Origin: Arion vulgaris
Taxonomy: Eukaryota > Mollusca > Gastropoda > Stylommatophora > Arionidae
NCBI GenBank assembly: GCA_020796225.1
Contig: CM036759.1
Span: forward strand, 64,202,590-64,266,589
Direction: 5' to 3'
Length of the DNA stretch: 64,000 nucleotides
The notes under the pieces were generated by a model that was given only the letters and a program-made list of their open reading frames with translations, searched no databases and had not been told where the DNA came from. Position 1 is the stretch's first letter, and every line of letters starts with the position of its first letter. The position numbers and the translations under genes are program-made. Below are positions 20,655-30,851 of this stretch, one piece after another.

Positions 20655-20905
20655 AAAATGAGAAATCTGTGGCGTGGAGGTAAGGTGCTCGCCTCTCGCT
20701 TCAAGGGTGCTCGGTTCGTTCCCCTTCTTGGAGCGATCCTTTTTCTCAATGTAGTAGAGATCGTTTTCCTAGCTCTATTGGATATGACCTGTAACACGGA
20801 CGTCACATGGTCAAGCTGAAAGCGTAACAATCCATTGAAGGTGGGTAAATATCGTTAAATAAATAGGCTGAAAAGCAGCTGTCTGTGCAAAAATCCTTAT
20901 AACAA
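20655..20905 (+). mobile_element. SINE-A, old divergent copy with head
   Basis: A-box region GTGGCGTGGAGGTAAGGTGC, GCTCGCCTCTCGCTTC, B-box CGGTTCGTTCCCC, CTTGGAGCGATC and later AATAGGCTGAAAAGCAGCTG match SINE-A in order, with clear divergence. Confidence 0.7.
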
Positions 20906-20929
20906 TTATAATAAAATGTGTATACATTT

Positions 20930-21440
20930 TCATCGTCCTTACTTCTTCTGTCATCATACTGCTACCAGGAAGTTGCCCAATGTCGTCACACTGCTACCAG
21001 GCAGTTGCCCAATGTCATCACACTGCTACCAGGAAGTTGCCCAATGTCGTCACACTGCTACCAGGAAGTTGCCCAATGTCGTCATACTGCTACCAGGCAG
21101 TTGCCCAATGTCATCACACTGCTATCAGGCAGTTGCCCAATGTCATCACACTGCTACCAGGCAGTTGCCCAGTGTCGAGGTTTTCTGTTTTTGTCTTGCG
21201 CTGCTCTAGAGGTCTAGGTGATAGTTATTTTTATTTTTGGATAGGATTCTGCTATATCATCTATCCATCTTTTTCGTGGTCTTCCTCTCGCCGTCTTTCC
21301 TGAAAGTTTTATTTTAGAAGACTGTATACTGTGGAGTTTCGTTGAATTCTTAGTAAGTGGCCAAACCACTTCCTTCTTTGTTACTCAATGTAATTCAAGC
21401 AAGGTTTTGTCCCAACTTTCTTTCTAATGCATCCTAACAC
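20930..21440 (-). mobile_element. LINE-F 3' end with an array
   Basis: 21176-21425 matches LINE-F of 7475-7735 (TTTTCTGTTTTTGTCTTG, GATTCTGCTA, GTGGTCTTCCTCTCGCC, AAGTGGCCAAACCACTTC). Coding is degraded on the minus strand. The segment homologous to 7455-7485 is amplified. Confidence 0.85.
20945..21175. repeat. 32-bp array from LINE-F
   Basis: About seven units of CACACTGCTACCAGGAAGTT and GCCCAATGTCGT. The unexpanded form occurs at 7459-7486 (CACACTGCTACCGGGTTGTT) and at 27546-27570. Confidence 0.93.
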
Positions 21441-21538
21441 TTACATTAAAAAACTTCGCCAGTGCTGCGGAATACGCGCACTGCCGTTGAGATCCTCATG
21501 TGTAAGAAAGAGATCGGAACCCACATGGGTATTTACCG
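21440..21538 (+). mobile_element. SINE-A 3' fragment
   Basis: GCCAGTGCTGCGGAATACGC, GTGTAAGAAAGAGATCGGAA and a shortened tail that meets SINE-B. Strongly truncated. Confidence 0.75.
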
Positions 21539-21778
21539 AAGTTGCCGTGCTCGCAAGGGGAGCAAAGAATAGTAACACTGCGACCTACAAGGCATGACTG
21601 GGGTTGTGGCCTAGGGAAGCTACCCTAGAAAATAAAAAGCGTCGCGGAAAGCGGATGAGCTGGTCTACTTGCAGGCGCATAACTACCACAACGTACTAGC
21701 GCTTGTAGACGTGAATCATATACAAATCACAAAGAGTGGTTTAACAAGTGGTCGATATGGAGCGTTTGAAGAAGAAAA
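21536..21778 (+). mobile_element. SINE-B, plus
   Basis: CTCGCAAGGGGAGCAAAGAA, ACACTGCGACCTACAAGGCA, TAAAAAGCGTCGCGG, ATCATATACAAATCACAAAG, GTGGTCGATATGGAGCG and a GAAGAAG tail. The central core is shortened. Confidence 0.9.
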
Positions 21779-22009
21779 ACGGAGAGAAAAATTCACCGTA
21801 ATGCAATGATAATAACACTATATATTCAACTATTGACTCTGTGATTTAATGACTAACAGAAGTACATCGAGAAAGAAGTGAGTCATACAGTTCAATGAAG
21901 CTACCTGTCATGTTGACTGTTAGAAAAACAAAGAAGAAAAAAAAACCGACCTATTACCATAGATGACGAAAATAAAATAATCATCTCCCAATAAAGAAAG
22001 TAGTGTAGT
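21779..22009. other. No recognisable feature
   Basis: AT-rich DNA between SINE-B and SINE-D; no frame or repeat stands out. Confidence 0.5.
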
Positions 22010-22255
22010 GGGCGTCTGTAGCTTAAGCAGTATTGAGTTCGATCATCACCCAAGCTTACATGGTTTAAACTCCGCGGCAAGCAATTTGGAAGCAAATTCG
22101 TTTCCGTGGGATTTTACGAAAGGTAAAAATAGACCTCACTGTTCAGAAAGCAATGGCAAACTACGGAGCGTATAAGTGGTGCCTAGAAAATTAATGACTC
22201 GTTTACTGTGGTTGATGGCTACGTCATGTAAAGGATATGTCACGATTTTGAAATT
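22010..22255 (+). mobile_element. SINE-D, plus
   Basis: GGCGTCTGTAGCTTAAGCAG, ATGGTTTAAACTCCGCGG (weakened B-box), CACTGTTCAGAAAGCAATGG, TATAAGTGGTGCCTAGAAAA and an end near CACGATTTTG. Confidence 0.9.
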
Positions 22256-22269
22256 GTATGTACTATAGT

Positions 22270-22529
22270 GTGTTCAAGATAAAAGTAGCCCAAATGATAA
22301 ATCAAAAGTTGCCAGCTACTCATTCTCTTTGGTTTATTTAAACCAGTTCTGACTATCTCGTTGTTTTTTTGGGGTCACATTTGTTCATCGTCCCTTCTCG
22401 CATCATAATTACACATCATCACAAAACAACTCACTCACTTGACCTATATTACGTCATAATTGAACTTTCTCATTTTCATAAATATATGCCAGATTGGCTC
22501 CCTTGATAAGCTACTTTTATCTTGAACAC
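22270..22529. mobile_element. 260-bp element with perfect 20-bp inverted ends
   Basis: GTGTTCAAGATAAAAGTAGC at 22270-22289 is exactly reversed at 22510-22529. The 220-bp interior is AT-rich without frame. No target duplication can be read because the right end passes into the next array. It could be a MITE. Confidence 0.6.
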
Positions 22530-22935
22530 GGACGGACGGACCGACCGACCGACCGACTGCCTGATAGATGGACGGTCTAAAACACGGACGGACCGACCGA
22601 CTGCCTGATAGATGGACGGTCTAAAACACGGACCGACCGACCGACCGACCGACCGACTGTCTGATAGATGGACAGTCTAAAACACGGACCGACCGACCGA
22701 CTGCCTGATAGATGGACGGTCTAAAACACGGACGGACGGACCGACCGACCGATAGATGGACGGTCTAAAAACGGACGGACGGACCGACCGACCGACCGAC
22801 TACCTGATAGATGGACGGTCTAAAACACGGACGGACGGACCGACCGACCTACCGACTGCCTGATAGATGAACGGTCTAAAACACGGACGGACGGACCGAC
22901 CGACCGACTGACTGCCTGATAGATGGACGGTCTAA
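22522..22935. repeat. GGAC/CGAC-rich array (45-58 bp)
   Basis: About eight units: GGAC and CGAC tetranucleotides, then CTGCCTGATAGATGGACGGT and CTAAAACA. CGGTC and GACCG can pair across CTAAAACAC, so each unit may form a small hairpin. Its first bases overlap the TIR of the preceding element. Confidence 0.9.
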
Positions 22936-22939
22936 AACA

Positions 22940-23080
22940 AAGAAGTGTCTAAAGACGAAGGATTGACTCTATTGCACTGGGATTTACCCCTTATGACTCG
23001 GTCCCTCTCCGCAGAAATGGCACGCCATCTTTCAAGAGTATTGTACAAAGCACGATCTATGTTGCTCCGGCAACAAATAG
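22940..23080 (-). mobile_element. SINE-K fragment, minus
   Basis: TTATGACTCGGTCCCTCTCC and GAGTATTGTACAAAGCACGA parallel 37130-37205. The tRNA-like head is missing or decayed. Confidence 0.6.
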
Positions 23081-23450
23081 AAGTAGATGGGTAGATGGAT
23101 GGATGACTGGATGGATATATGGATGCTATATAGGTAGATAGACAGAAAGATGGATAGAATGCTATTTTAATGAAAAGTAGAAAAATCAATGACATTTTTT
23201 TATTATAACATATTTTTAGCAAATAAAATAGAGAGAGGAACGATGGGAAAGCATACACCTTTATAACAGGTACAGTAGTTTGGTTGAAAGTTCAGGTCAA
23301 CCTGGGACGACTAGCCGGGTCACTCCCAGGCCAGTGTCTATGTTCGCTTTGAACTCCCTTTTTGTTATTGGTACACAGCCCGACCCCAACTTATCCCCTT
23401 GCACCCCCATCCCAAAATAAAAGTGCGTGTGTGTGTGTGTAAACTTACTT
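23081..23450. other. No gene seen
   Basis: GGAT/GATA-type short repeats at 23085-23150 and a GT run near 23421-23440. The remainder has no supported feature. Confidence 0.5.
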
Positions 23451-23454
23451 GAAC

Positions 23455-23715
23455 CCGCTGTAGCCCGTGTGGTGCCGGGGCCTGCAAGAGGAGCAAAGAA
23501 TAGTACTACTACGATCTACAAGGCATGTCGTAAGAGACGACTAAGGTAGGGGCCTAGGAAGCTACCTAGTAAATAATAAACGTAGCATAAATCGGATGTG
23601 CTAGCCTATTTGTAGGCGCATAACTGGCACAACGTACAAACGCTCTTAGGTTCAGATCACATACAAATCACAAAGAGTGGTTTAACAAGTGTTTGATATG
23701 GAAAGTTCTAAGAAG
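23455..23715 (+). mobile_element. SINE-B, plus
   Basis: CCCGTGTGGTGCCGGGGCCT, GGAGCAAAGAATAGTACTAC, GGCATGTCGTAAGAGACGAC, GCGCATAACTGGCACAACGT and AATCACAAAGAGTGGTT, with an AAGAAG end. Nearly complete. Confidence 0.92.
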
Positions 23716-23884
23716 AAAAATATCATCTCCAGCATGTTTTATATCATGATTCATCTTTAGTACGTGTTGTATTAATGCATGATCTACTCCAGGAAGTGGG
23801 TTTACCACTTGTTTAATTTGTTGACCTCGTTCCTGTATGTGTTGATAAGTTGCTCTTTTATTTTGTATATCATCATCATCAGGT
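23716..23884. other. Unassigned segment
   Basis: The minus strand is open here, including QQIKQVVNPLPGVDHALIQH. It lies just beyond the GATGATGATG tail of LINE-O. I cannot assign it and do not call a gene. Confidence 0.3.
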
Positions 23885-24215
23885 GCCGTGCCGGCTGGCG
23901 TAGACATTCATGAATATCCACAAATCTCTGGTGTTTGCTATCATCTCAGATGTTGACGCTGTTCCGTGCCATGAAGTCAGGCTATCCAAAATTTTCTCTC
24001 TGTGTCTTCCTCTGTCTCGTCTACCCTCGATTTTACCGATTGTCACAATGTGTTCTAAACCTCCTCTCCTCATCACATGCCCGAAAAATGATGAGTGCTT
24101 CTTTCTGATATTGATGATAAGTTTTCTCTGTGTCTTGATCTCATTCAACACATCAACATTACTGATTTTAGCAGTCCATGGGATTGTCAACATTCTTCTG
24201 TAAAACCCCATCTTA
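23870..24215 (-). mobile_element. LINE-O 3' end
   Basis: Minus frame of about 110 residues without stops: FYRRMLTIPWTAKISN, INIRKKHSSFFGHVMRRGGL, EGRRDRGRHREKILDSLTSW and MIANTRDLW, then a stop and a GATGATGATG tail. This is the typical C-terminus of another LINE family. 5' truncated. Confidence 0.85.
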
Positions 24216-24224
24216 GAGATAAAG

Positions 24225-25345
24225 AGAGGTAAAGAGATATAGATAGGGCTAGAGAGAGAGAATGGCACAGATAGATCGAGAGAGTGAGGGGTAGAGCGAG
24301 GTAGAAAGAGATAAAGATCGAGAGAGAGAGAGTGAGGGGTAAAGCGAGGTAGAAAGAGATAAAGATCGAGAGAGAGAGAGTGAGGGGTAGAGCGAGGTAG
24401 AAAGAGATAAAGATCGAGAGAGAGAGAGTGAGGGGTAGAGCGAGGTAGAAAGAGATAAAGATCGAGAGAGAGAGAGTGAGGGGTAGAGCAAGGTAGAAAG
24501 AGATAAAGATCGAGAGAGAGAGAGTGAGGGGTAGAGCAAGGTAGAAAGAGATAAAGATCGAGAGAGAGAGTGAGGGGTAAAGCGAGGTAGAAAGAGATAA
24601 AGATCGAGAGAGAGATAGTGAGGGGTAGAGCAAGGTAGAAAGAGATAAAGATCGAGAGAGAGATAGTGAGGGGTAGAGCGAGGAAGAAAGAGATAAAGAT
24701 CGAGAGAGAGAGAGTGAGGGGTAGAGCGAGGTAGAAAGAGATAAAGATCGAGAGAGAGATAGTGAGGGGTAGAGCGAGGTAGAAAGAGATAAAGATCGAG
24801 AGAGAGAGAGTGAGGGGTAGAGCGAGGAAGAAAGAGATAAAGATCGAGAGAGAGAGTGAGGGGTAAAGCGAGGTAGAAAGAGATAAAGATCGAGAGAGAG
24901 ATAGTGAGGGGTAAAGCGAGGTAGAAAGAGATAAAGATCGAGAGAGAGATAGTGAGGGGTAGAGCGAGGTAGAAAGAGATAAAGATCGAGAGAGAGAGAG
25001 TGAGGGGTAGAGCGAGGAAGAAAGAGATAAAGATCGAGAGAGAGAGTGAGGGGTAGAGCAAGGTAGAAAGAGATAAAGATCGAGAGAGAGATAGTGAGGG
25101 GTAGAGCGAGGTAGAAAGAGATAAAGATCGAGAGAGAGAGTGAGGGGTAGAGCGAGGAAGAAAGAGATAAAGATCGAGAGAGAGAGTGAGGGGTAAAGCG
25201 AGGTAGAAAGAGATAAAGATCGAGAGAGAGACAGAGTGAGGGGTAGAGCGAGGTAGAAAGAGATAAAGATCGAGAGAGAGAGTGAGGGGTAGAGCGAGGT
25301 AGAAAGAGACAGAGAGTTAGAGAGAGATGTAGAAAGGTATAGAGA
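24225..25345. repeat. 46-50 bp purine-rich array
   Basis: About 22 units: GAGTGAGGGGTAGAGCGAGG, TAGAAAGAGATAAAGATC and GAGA runs. GA-run length and single A/G changes define variants, repeated in mixed order. The minus strand is open for hundreds of codons (Ser/Leu-rich) as a consequence of the repeat. Confidence 0.93.
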
Positions 25346-25680
25346 GAGAGAGAGAGAAAGCTTGTTCCTGCGACATATGTGTTTGCATAAACGTATACAT
25401 TTTTACTGGCGACCCGATGCGCGTGCAAGCTTTGTGTGTTTTGTCTGTCTGTCTGTGCGTCTGTGTGTGTTTTAATAAGTGCTGATAGGCACGTCTGACC
25501 GGGCGCCGATGTGTGTTGTTGCATTTTATATACATCGTGCTTGCATATTGTTTTCATCGATCGATATGTGTGTGCGCGCGTGTGTGTGTGTTCATGCGTG
25601 TGTGTATGTATGTGTGGGTCCCCCAATAAATGAAGAGATGAATGGGTGAGTCAGTATCGATATGTACATTTGTAAGTTAT
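25346..25680. other. No gene seen; GT-rich
   Basis: Contains TCTG and TG/CG alternating runs at 25440-25470 and 25565-25610. No supported coding region. Confidence 0.55.
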
Positions 25681-25684
25681 CAAT

Positions 25685-26278
25685 GATCGAATGGATTACT
25701 TAGAAGCAATGTTCACTGCAGATGGAAGTATCGATAGAGAAATCAGATGCACAAAAACTAACTAGGTACTGGGACAGTTAACACTACTGTTGTCACATAA
25801 AGATATACCGCTAAAAACTAAAGCAAATCTCATAAGAACGATTTCTGGCCAACACTATGTTACCAGTGTCAAACATGGACAATAACAGCAGCTAATGAGC
25901 GGGAAATCATAACGACGGAGATGAGGTGCCTTAGAAGAGCTGCAGGTGTGACAATAAGAGACAAAATTAGAAATGAAGAAATCAGAAGGAGACTGGATGT
26001 GAAACCAGTTATGCAATTTATAAAAGAACAACAGGTTAAATGATTTGGACACCTGACAAGAATGCCCCGGTATCGATTACAACAGAGAGCGACACAGAAA
26101 AAGTATAACGAGTACAGAGCAAGAGGAAGACCACGCAAAGATGGAGCGACGGCATCAAGAGCAGCCTTAAGAAAATGAATATCAGCTTACAAAGTGCATT
26201 AGAACAAGCACACACAAGATCACTACATCCCCCTAATACTTCTATAAAGAAGTCAATGGTGGAAAAGAAGAAGAATAA
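25685..26278 (+). mobile_element. LINE-F-type 3' end, plus
   Basis: Reads RMDYLEAMFTADGSIDREIR, then MRCLRRAAGVTIRDKIRNEE, VMQFIKEQQVK, a stop, FGHLTRMPRYR and ARGRPRKRWSDGI with frame breaks, ending in GAAAAGAAGAAGAA. One of the longest C-terminal stretches of this family here. Confidence 0.85.
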
Positions 26279-26289
26279 TAGTTTAGTTA

Positions 26290-26590
26290 TGTGGTGAGTG
26301 AGTGGTGAGTGGTGAGTGAGAGAGAGAGAGTGAATGAGAGAGTGAGTGAGAGAGAGAGTGAGTGAGTGAGAGAGTGAGTGAGTGAGGGAGAGAGTGGGTG
26401 AGTGAGTGAGTGAGTCAGAGAGAGAGAGAGTGAATGAGAGAGTGAGTGAGAGAGAGAGTGAGTGAGTGAGTGAGAGAGAGAGAGAGAGAGAGTGAGTGAG
26501 AGAGAGAGAGTGAGTGAGTGAGAGAGTGAGTGAGTGAGAGTGGGTGAGTGAGTGGTGAGAGAGTGAGAGAGTGAGTGAGTGAGTGATTAA
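26290..26590. repeat. GAGT/GA simple repeat
   Basis: Imperfect GAGTGAGTGAGAGAG tract, purine-rich on the plus strand except for T every fourth base. Confidence 0.95.
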
Positions 26591-26599
26591 ACGAAAAAA

Positions 26600-27235
26600 G
26601 TGGTGTCAGATAGGTTAGTAAGTTAGCCAGTCCGTAATTAGGTCAGTCAGTAAGTAGGTCAGTCAGTAATTGAGTCAGTCAGTAAGTAGGTCAGTCAGTA
26701 ATTAGGTTAATCAGTAAGTCAGTCAGCCAGCCAGTCAATTAAATCAGCAAGCCACTCAGTAAGTCAAGTGAACCAATCAGTAAATCAGTCAGTCAGCCAA
26801 TTAGTAAGTCAGTAATTCAGCCAATCAGTCACTCGGTAAGTTAACAAGCCAGTCATTCAGCAGTCAGTTAGTCACTCAGTAAATCAGCCACTCAGTCAGT
26901 CAGCTAGTCATTCTGTCAGCAAATCACTCAGCTAGTCAGTCAGTCAACAGTCACTCAGTTAGTAAATCAGCAAGTCCGTCAGTCAGCCAGTCAGTAAGTC
27001 AGTCAGTCCGTCAGTCAGCCAATCAGTAAGTCAGTTAGTCAGTCAATCAGTCAGTCCGTCAGTCAGCCAGTCAGTCAGCCAGTCAGTAAGTCAGTCAACC
27101 AGTCACTCAGTCAGTCAGTCAGCCAGTCAGTCCGTCAGTCAGTCAGTAAGCCAGTCAGTTAACCAGTCTGTCAGTCAGTCCGTCAGTCAGCCAGTCAATC
27201 AGCCAGTCAGTCAGTCAGCCCGTCAGCCAACCAAC
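26600..27235. repeat. CAGT-type degenerate tetranucleotide tract
   Basis: GTCAGTCAGCCAGTCAGTAA and variants (CCAG, TAAG, CCGT). Older and more mutated than the preceding tract. 27236-27500 has no recognised feature. Confidence 0.93.
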
Positions 27236-27499
27236 AAATAACAGATAGAAACACTCCAATCTATGAATGGATGCACATATAATAATAAAATACTCATGTT
27301 AAATAAATGCTATAAAATGACAACATTTATGAATGAAACTAACCAAAAGTTGTCAATGAACAAGTATTATGAATATAACATTAAACAGCGTGACAGTAAA
27401 AAAAAACCACGTTATCACCTGCCCAGGTGGTTGAATATACCTGTATTGTATGTGTTACTACACACCTGACCCTACCTGCAGTAAAACCTGTCTCAGAGA

Positions 27500-27760
27500 A
27501 ACCTAATTGTTGTCTCTTGTGTTAGTTCTTTCTTTCCTTTGTTGTCACACTGTTACCAGGTTGTTGCCTTGCGTTGTGCTTTTCTTGTGTGTGTGTGTCT
27601 TGTGCGCTTGGGTGATAGTAATTTTCTGGTGTGTGTGTGTCTTGTGCGCTTGGGTGATAGTAATGTTTTGCTTTTCGACACAATTCTCCTATTCCATCTA
27701 ACCATCTTTTTGGTGGTCTTTCTCTAGCCTTCGTTCGTGATGTTCTGTTGTAGTAGACTC
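27500..27760 (-). mobile_element. LINE-F 3' end feeding the 28/29-bp array
   Basis: CACACTGTTACCAGGTTGTT, CTTGTGCGCTTGGGTGATAG (a 43-bp piece present twice at about 27591-27662), ATTCTCCTATTCCATCTAAC, TGGTGGTCTTTCTCTAGCC and GATGTTCTGTTGTAG match 7458-7635. The next LINE bases are amplified. Confidence 0.85.
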
Positions 27761-29515
27761 GTTCGTGATGTTCTGTTATAGAAGACTCGTTCGTGATGTT
27801 CTGTTATAGAAGACTCGTTCGTGATGTTCTGTTGTAGAAGACTCGTTCGTGATGTTCTGTTGTAGAAGACTCGTTCGTGATGTTCTGTTGTAGAAGACTC
27901 GTTCGTAATGTTCTGTTGTAGAAGACTCGTTCGTGATGTTCTGTTGTAGAAGACTCGTTCGTAATGTTCTGTTGTAGAAGACTTGTTCGTGATGTTCTGT
28001 TGTAGAAGACTCGTTCGTGATGTTCTGTTGTAGAAGACTCGTTCGTGATGTTCTGTTGTAGAAGACTCGTTCGTGATGTTCTGTTGTAGAAGACTGTGTA
28101 TGTGATGTTCTGTTGTAGAAGACTGTGTATGTGATGTTCTGTTGTAGAAGACTGTGTATGTGATGTTCTGTTGTAGAAGACTGTGTATGTGATGTTCTGT
28201 TGTAGAAGACTGTGTATGTGATGTTCTGTTATAGAAGACTGTGTATGTGATGTTCTGTTGTAGAAGACTGTGTATGTGATGTTATGTTGTAGAAGACTGT
28301 GTATGTGATGTTCTGTTGTAGAAGACTGTGTATGTGATGTTCTGTTATAGAAGACTGTGTATGTGATGTTCTGTTGTAGAAGACTCGTTCGTGATGTTCT
28401 GTTGTAGAAGACTGTGTATGTGATGTTCTGTTGTAGAAGACTCGTTCGTGATGTTCTGTTGTAGAAGACTGTGTATGTGATGTTCTGTTGTAGAAGACTC
28501 GTTCGTAATGTTCTGTTGTAGAAGACTGTGTATGTGATGTTCTGTTGTAGAAGACTGTGTATGTGATGTTCTGTTGTAGAAGACTGTGTATGTGATGTTC
28601 TGTTGTAGAAGACTGTGTATGTGATGTTCTGTTGTAGAAGACTGTGTATGTGATGTTCTGTTGTAGAAGACTGTGTATGTGATGTTCTGTTGTAGAAGAC
28701 TGTGTATGTGATGTTCTGTTGTAGAAGACTGTGTATGTGATGTTCTGTTGTAGAAGACTGTGTATGTGATGTTCTGTTGTAGAAGACTGTGTATGTGATG
28801 TTCTGTTGTAGAAGACTGTGTATGTGATGTTCTGTTGTAGAAGACTGTGTATGTGATGTTCTGTTGTAGAAGACTGTGTATGTGATGTTCTGTTGTAGAA
28901 GACTGTGTATGTGATGTTCTGTTGTAGAAGACTGTGTATGTGATGTTCTGTTGTAGAAGACTGTGTATGTGATGTTCTGTTGTAGAAGACTGTGTATGTG
29001 ATGTTCTGTTATAGAAGACTGTGTATGTGATGTTCTGTTATAGAAGATTGTGTATGTGATGTTCTGTTGTAGAAGACTGTGTATGTGATGTTCTGTTGTA
29101 GAAGACTGTGTATGTGATGTTCTGTTGTAGGAGACTGTGTATGTGATGTTCTGTTCTAGAAGACTCGTTCGTGATGTTCTGTTGTAGAAGGCTGTGTATG
29201 TGATGTTCTGTTATAGAAGACTGTGTATGTGATGTTCTGTTATAGAAGACTGTGTATGTGATGTTCTGTTGTAGAAGACTGTGTATGTGATGTTCTGTTA
29301 TAGAAGACTGTGTGTGTGATGTTCTGTTATAGAAGACTGTGTATGTGATGTTCTGTTGTAGAAGACTGTGTATGTGATGTTCTGTTATAGAAGACTGTGT
29401 GTGTGATGTTCTGTTATAGAAGACTGTGTGTGTGATGTTCTGTTATAGAAGACTGTGTATGTGATGTTCTGTTATAGAAGACTGTATGTGATGTCTGTTA
29501 TAGGACTGTGTAGGA
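27735..29515. repeat. 28/29-bp array from LINE-F
   Basis: About 62 units of GATGTTCTGTTGTAGAAGAC followed by TCGTTCGT (28 bp) or TGTGTATGT (29 bp). The single-copy source is at 7616-7645. The left 350 bp uses only the 28-bp form; from about 28090 the 29-bp form dominates, with a mixed patch near 28380-28510. GTTATAG variants cluster at the right. Confidence 0.95.
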
Positions 29516-29523
29516 GTTTGGTT

Positions 29524-29792
29524 GCTTTCTTCTTCTTCTTCTTCTTCCAACGCTCCATATCGACCACTTGTTAACCACTCTGTGTAAATTTTATGTGATC
29601 TGAGGCTAAGAGCGATTGTACGTTGTGCCCAGTTATGCTCCTTCAAGTAGGCCAGCACATCCGATTTCTGCGATGCTTTTCATTTACTAGGTAGCTTCCT
29701 AGGTCCTACATCAGTCGCCTCTTACGACATGCATTGTAGGTTGCAGTGGTACTATTCTTTGCTTCCCTTTCAGGCACCAGCACCACAAGGAC
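29524..29792 (-). mobile_element. SINE-B, minus
   Basis: CTTCTTCTTCTTCTTCCAAC tail, CTCCATATCGACCACTTGTT, GAGCGATTGTACGTTGTGCC, AGTCGCCTCTTACGACATGC and TGGTACTATTCTTTGCTTCC, ending near ACCACAAGGACGG. Near full length. Confidence 0.92.
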
Positions 29793-29824
29793 GGCATTCT
29801 TATTAAGTGGTTGAACCACTTCAT

Positions 29825-30302
29825 CCTTTGCTTCTCTCTTTACTTCTCTCTTTGCTTCTCTCTTTGCTTCTCTCTTTGCTTCTCTCTTTGCTTCTCTCTT
29901 ACTTTCTTTGCTTCTCTCTTGCTTCTCTCTTTGCTTCTCCTTACTTCTTCTTCTTCTCTCTTACTTCTCTCTTTGCTTCTCTCTTTGCTTCTCTCTTCTT
30001 CTCCTTTGCTTCTCTCTTTGCTTCTCTCTTTGCTTCTCTCTTTGCTTCTCTCTTTGCTTCTCTCTTTACTTCTCTCTTTACTTCTCTCTTTGCTTCTCTC
30101 TTTGCTTCTCTCTTTGCTTCTCTCTTTGCTTCTCTCTTTGCTTCTCTCTTTACTTCTCTCTTTGCTTCTCTCTTTGCTTCTCTCTTTACTTCTCTCTTTG
30201 CTTCTCTCTTTGCTTCTCTCTTTGCTTCTCTCTTTGCTTCTCTCTTTGCTTCTCTCTTTGCTTCTCTCTTTGCTTCTCTCTTTACTTCTCTCTTTACTTC
30301 TC
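29825..30302. repeat. 12-bp array from LINE-F
   Basis: About 39 units of TTTGCTTCTCTC with TTTACTTCTCTC variants. The source is CTTTGTTTATCT/CTTTGTTACTC in the unexpanded copies near 7694 and 21382. As 12 is divisible by three, frames stay open on both strands (SKER repeats on minus). Confidence 0.93.
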
Positions 30303-30335
30303 AATCTAACTCAAGCAAGGTTCTGTCCCAAATGT

Positions 30336-30585
30336 TATGTCGACGTCATGGTATATTGGGCATTCCCATGCGTGCTCTGTCCCCGCCTACAGCGGCCATT
30401 CCTAAAGTCCACTTGCTCACTGTACCCATGAGAAATTGATTAATATATCTTCTCTCTTTACCACGAAGACAGCACTGTCTGGCATGTTCAAACTAAACTC
30501 CTAATTCTTGCACTCGTTCCAGTGTCTGAGACTCGCCCATATCACACAAATGAGATAGAGCGCATACCACATTGGTCACATCGGC
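30336..30585. mobile_element. Unknown 250-bp insertion
   Basis: TCTGTCCCAAATGT at 30322-30335 and 30586-30599 is a 14-bp duplication of LINE-F sequence bounding 250 bp. Read on minus, it opens GCCGATGTGACCAATGTGG and later GGGCGAGTCTCAGAC, weakly like a tRNA head. No poly-A tail. Seen once in this window. Confidence 0.7.
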
Positions 30586-30640
30586 TCTGTCCCAAATGTC
30601 TTTCTTATGCTGCTGTTGGTGACTGTCTTTATCGAAAAAG

Positions 30641-30851
30641 GGGGAAGACTGCAGTAAAACTTGGTAAATAGCGAAACACGTACAATACTATAGTTTTACA
30701 AAATACAGAAATAGTGACGATAAACAGCATCGTTTCGACCAAAAGGCCTTTATCAAGCAAACGATACAACAGGAGTGATGAATTTCAAAGAACACTAACA
30801 AATGGACGATTACAGAAACATTCAAATGTATCTAATGAAAATCTGGGACTA
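30641..30851 (-). mobile_element. Penelope-like element, 3' region with hammerhead-like motif
   Basis: Minus strand at 30725-30765 reads CTTGATAAAGGCC, TTTT, then GGTCGAAACGATG: stem II GGCC/GGTC and GAAAC are kept, while the CTGATGA core is mutated. Hammerhead motifs are known at the ends of Penelope elements. AATAGCGAAA occurs here (30667) and at 31127, on the two sides of the SINE-B2 insertion. Confidence 0.5.

Larger units (their letters stand above)
29790..30640 (-). mobile_element. LINE-F 3' end with array and inserted element
   Basis: GCATTCTTATTAAGTGG (29797), CTCAAGCAAGGTTCTGTCCC (30311) and, after an insertion, TCTTTCTTATGCTGCTGTTG (30600) correspond to 7659-7750 read continuously. 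The 7690-7700 equivalent is the 12-bp array. Confidence 0.85.

Noticed and set aside
23668..23907. Small gene with QQIKQVVNPLPGVDHAL
   Set aside because: It overlaps a LINE-O tail and a SINE-B end; the start and first third come from the LINE tail in another frame.
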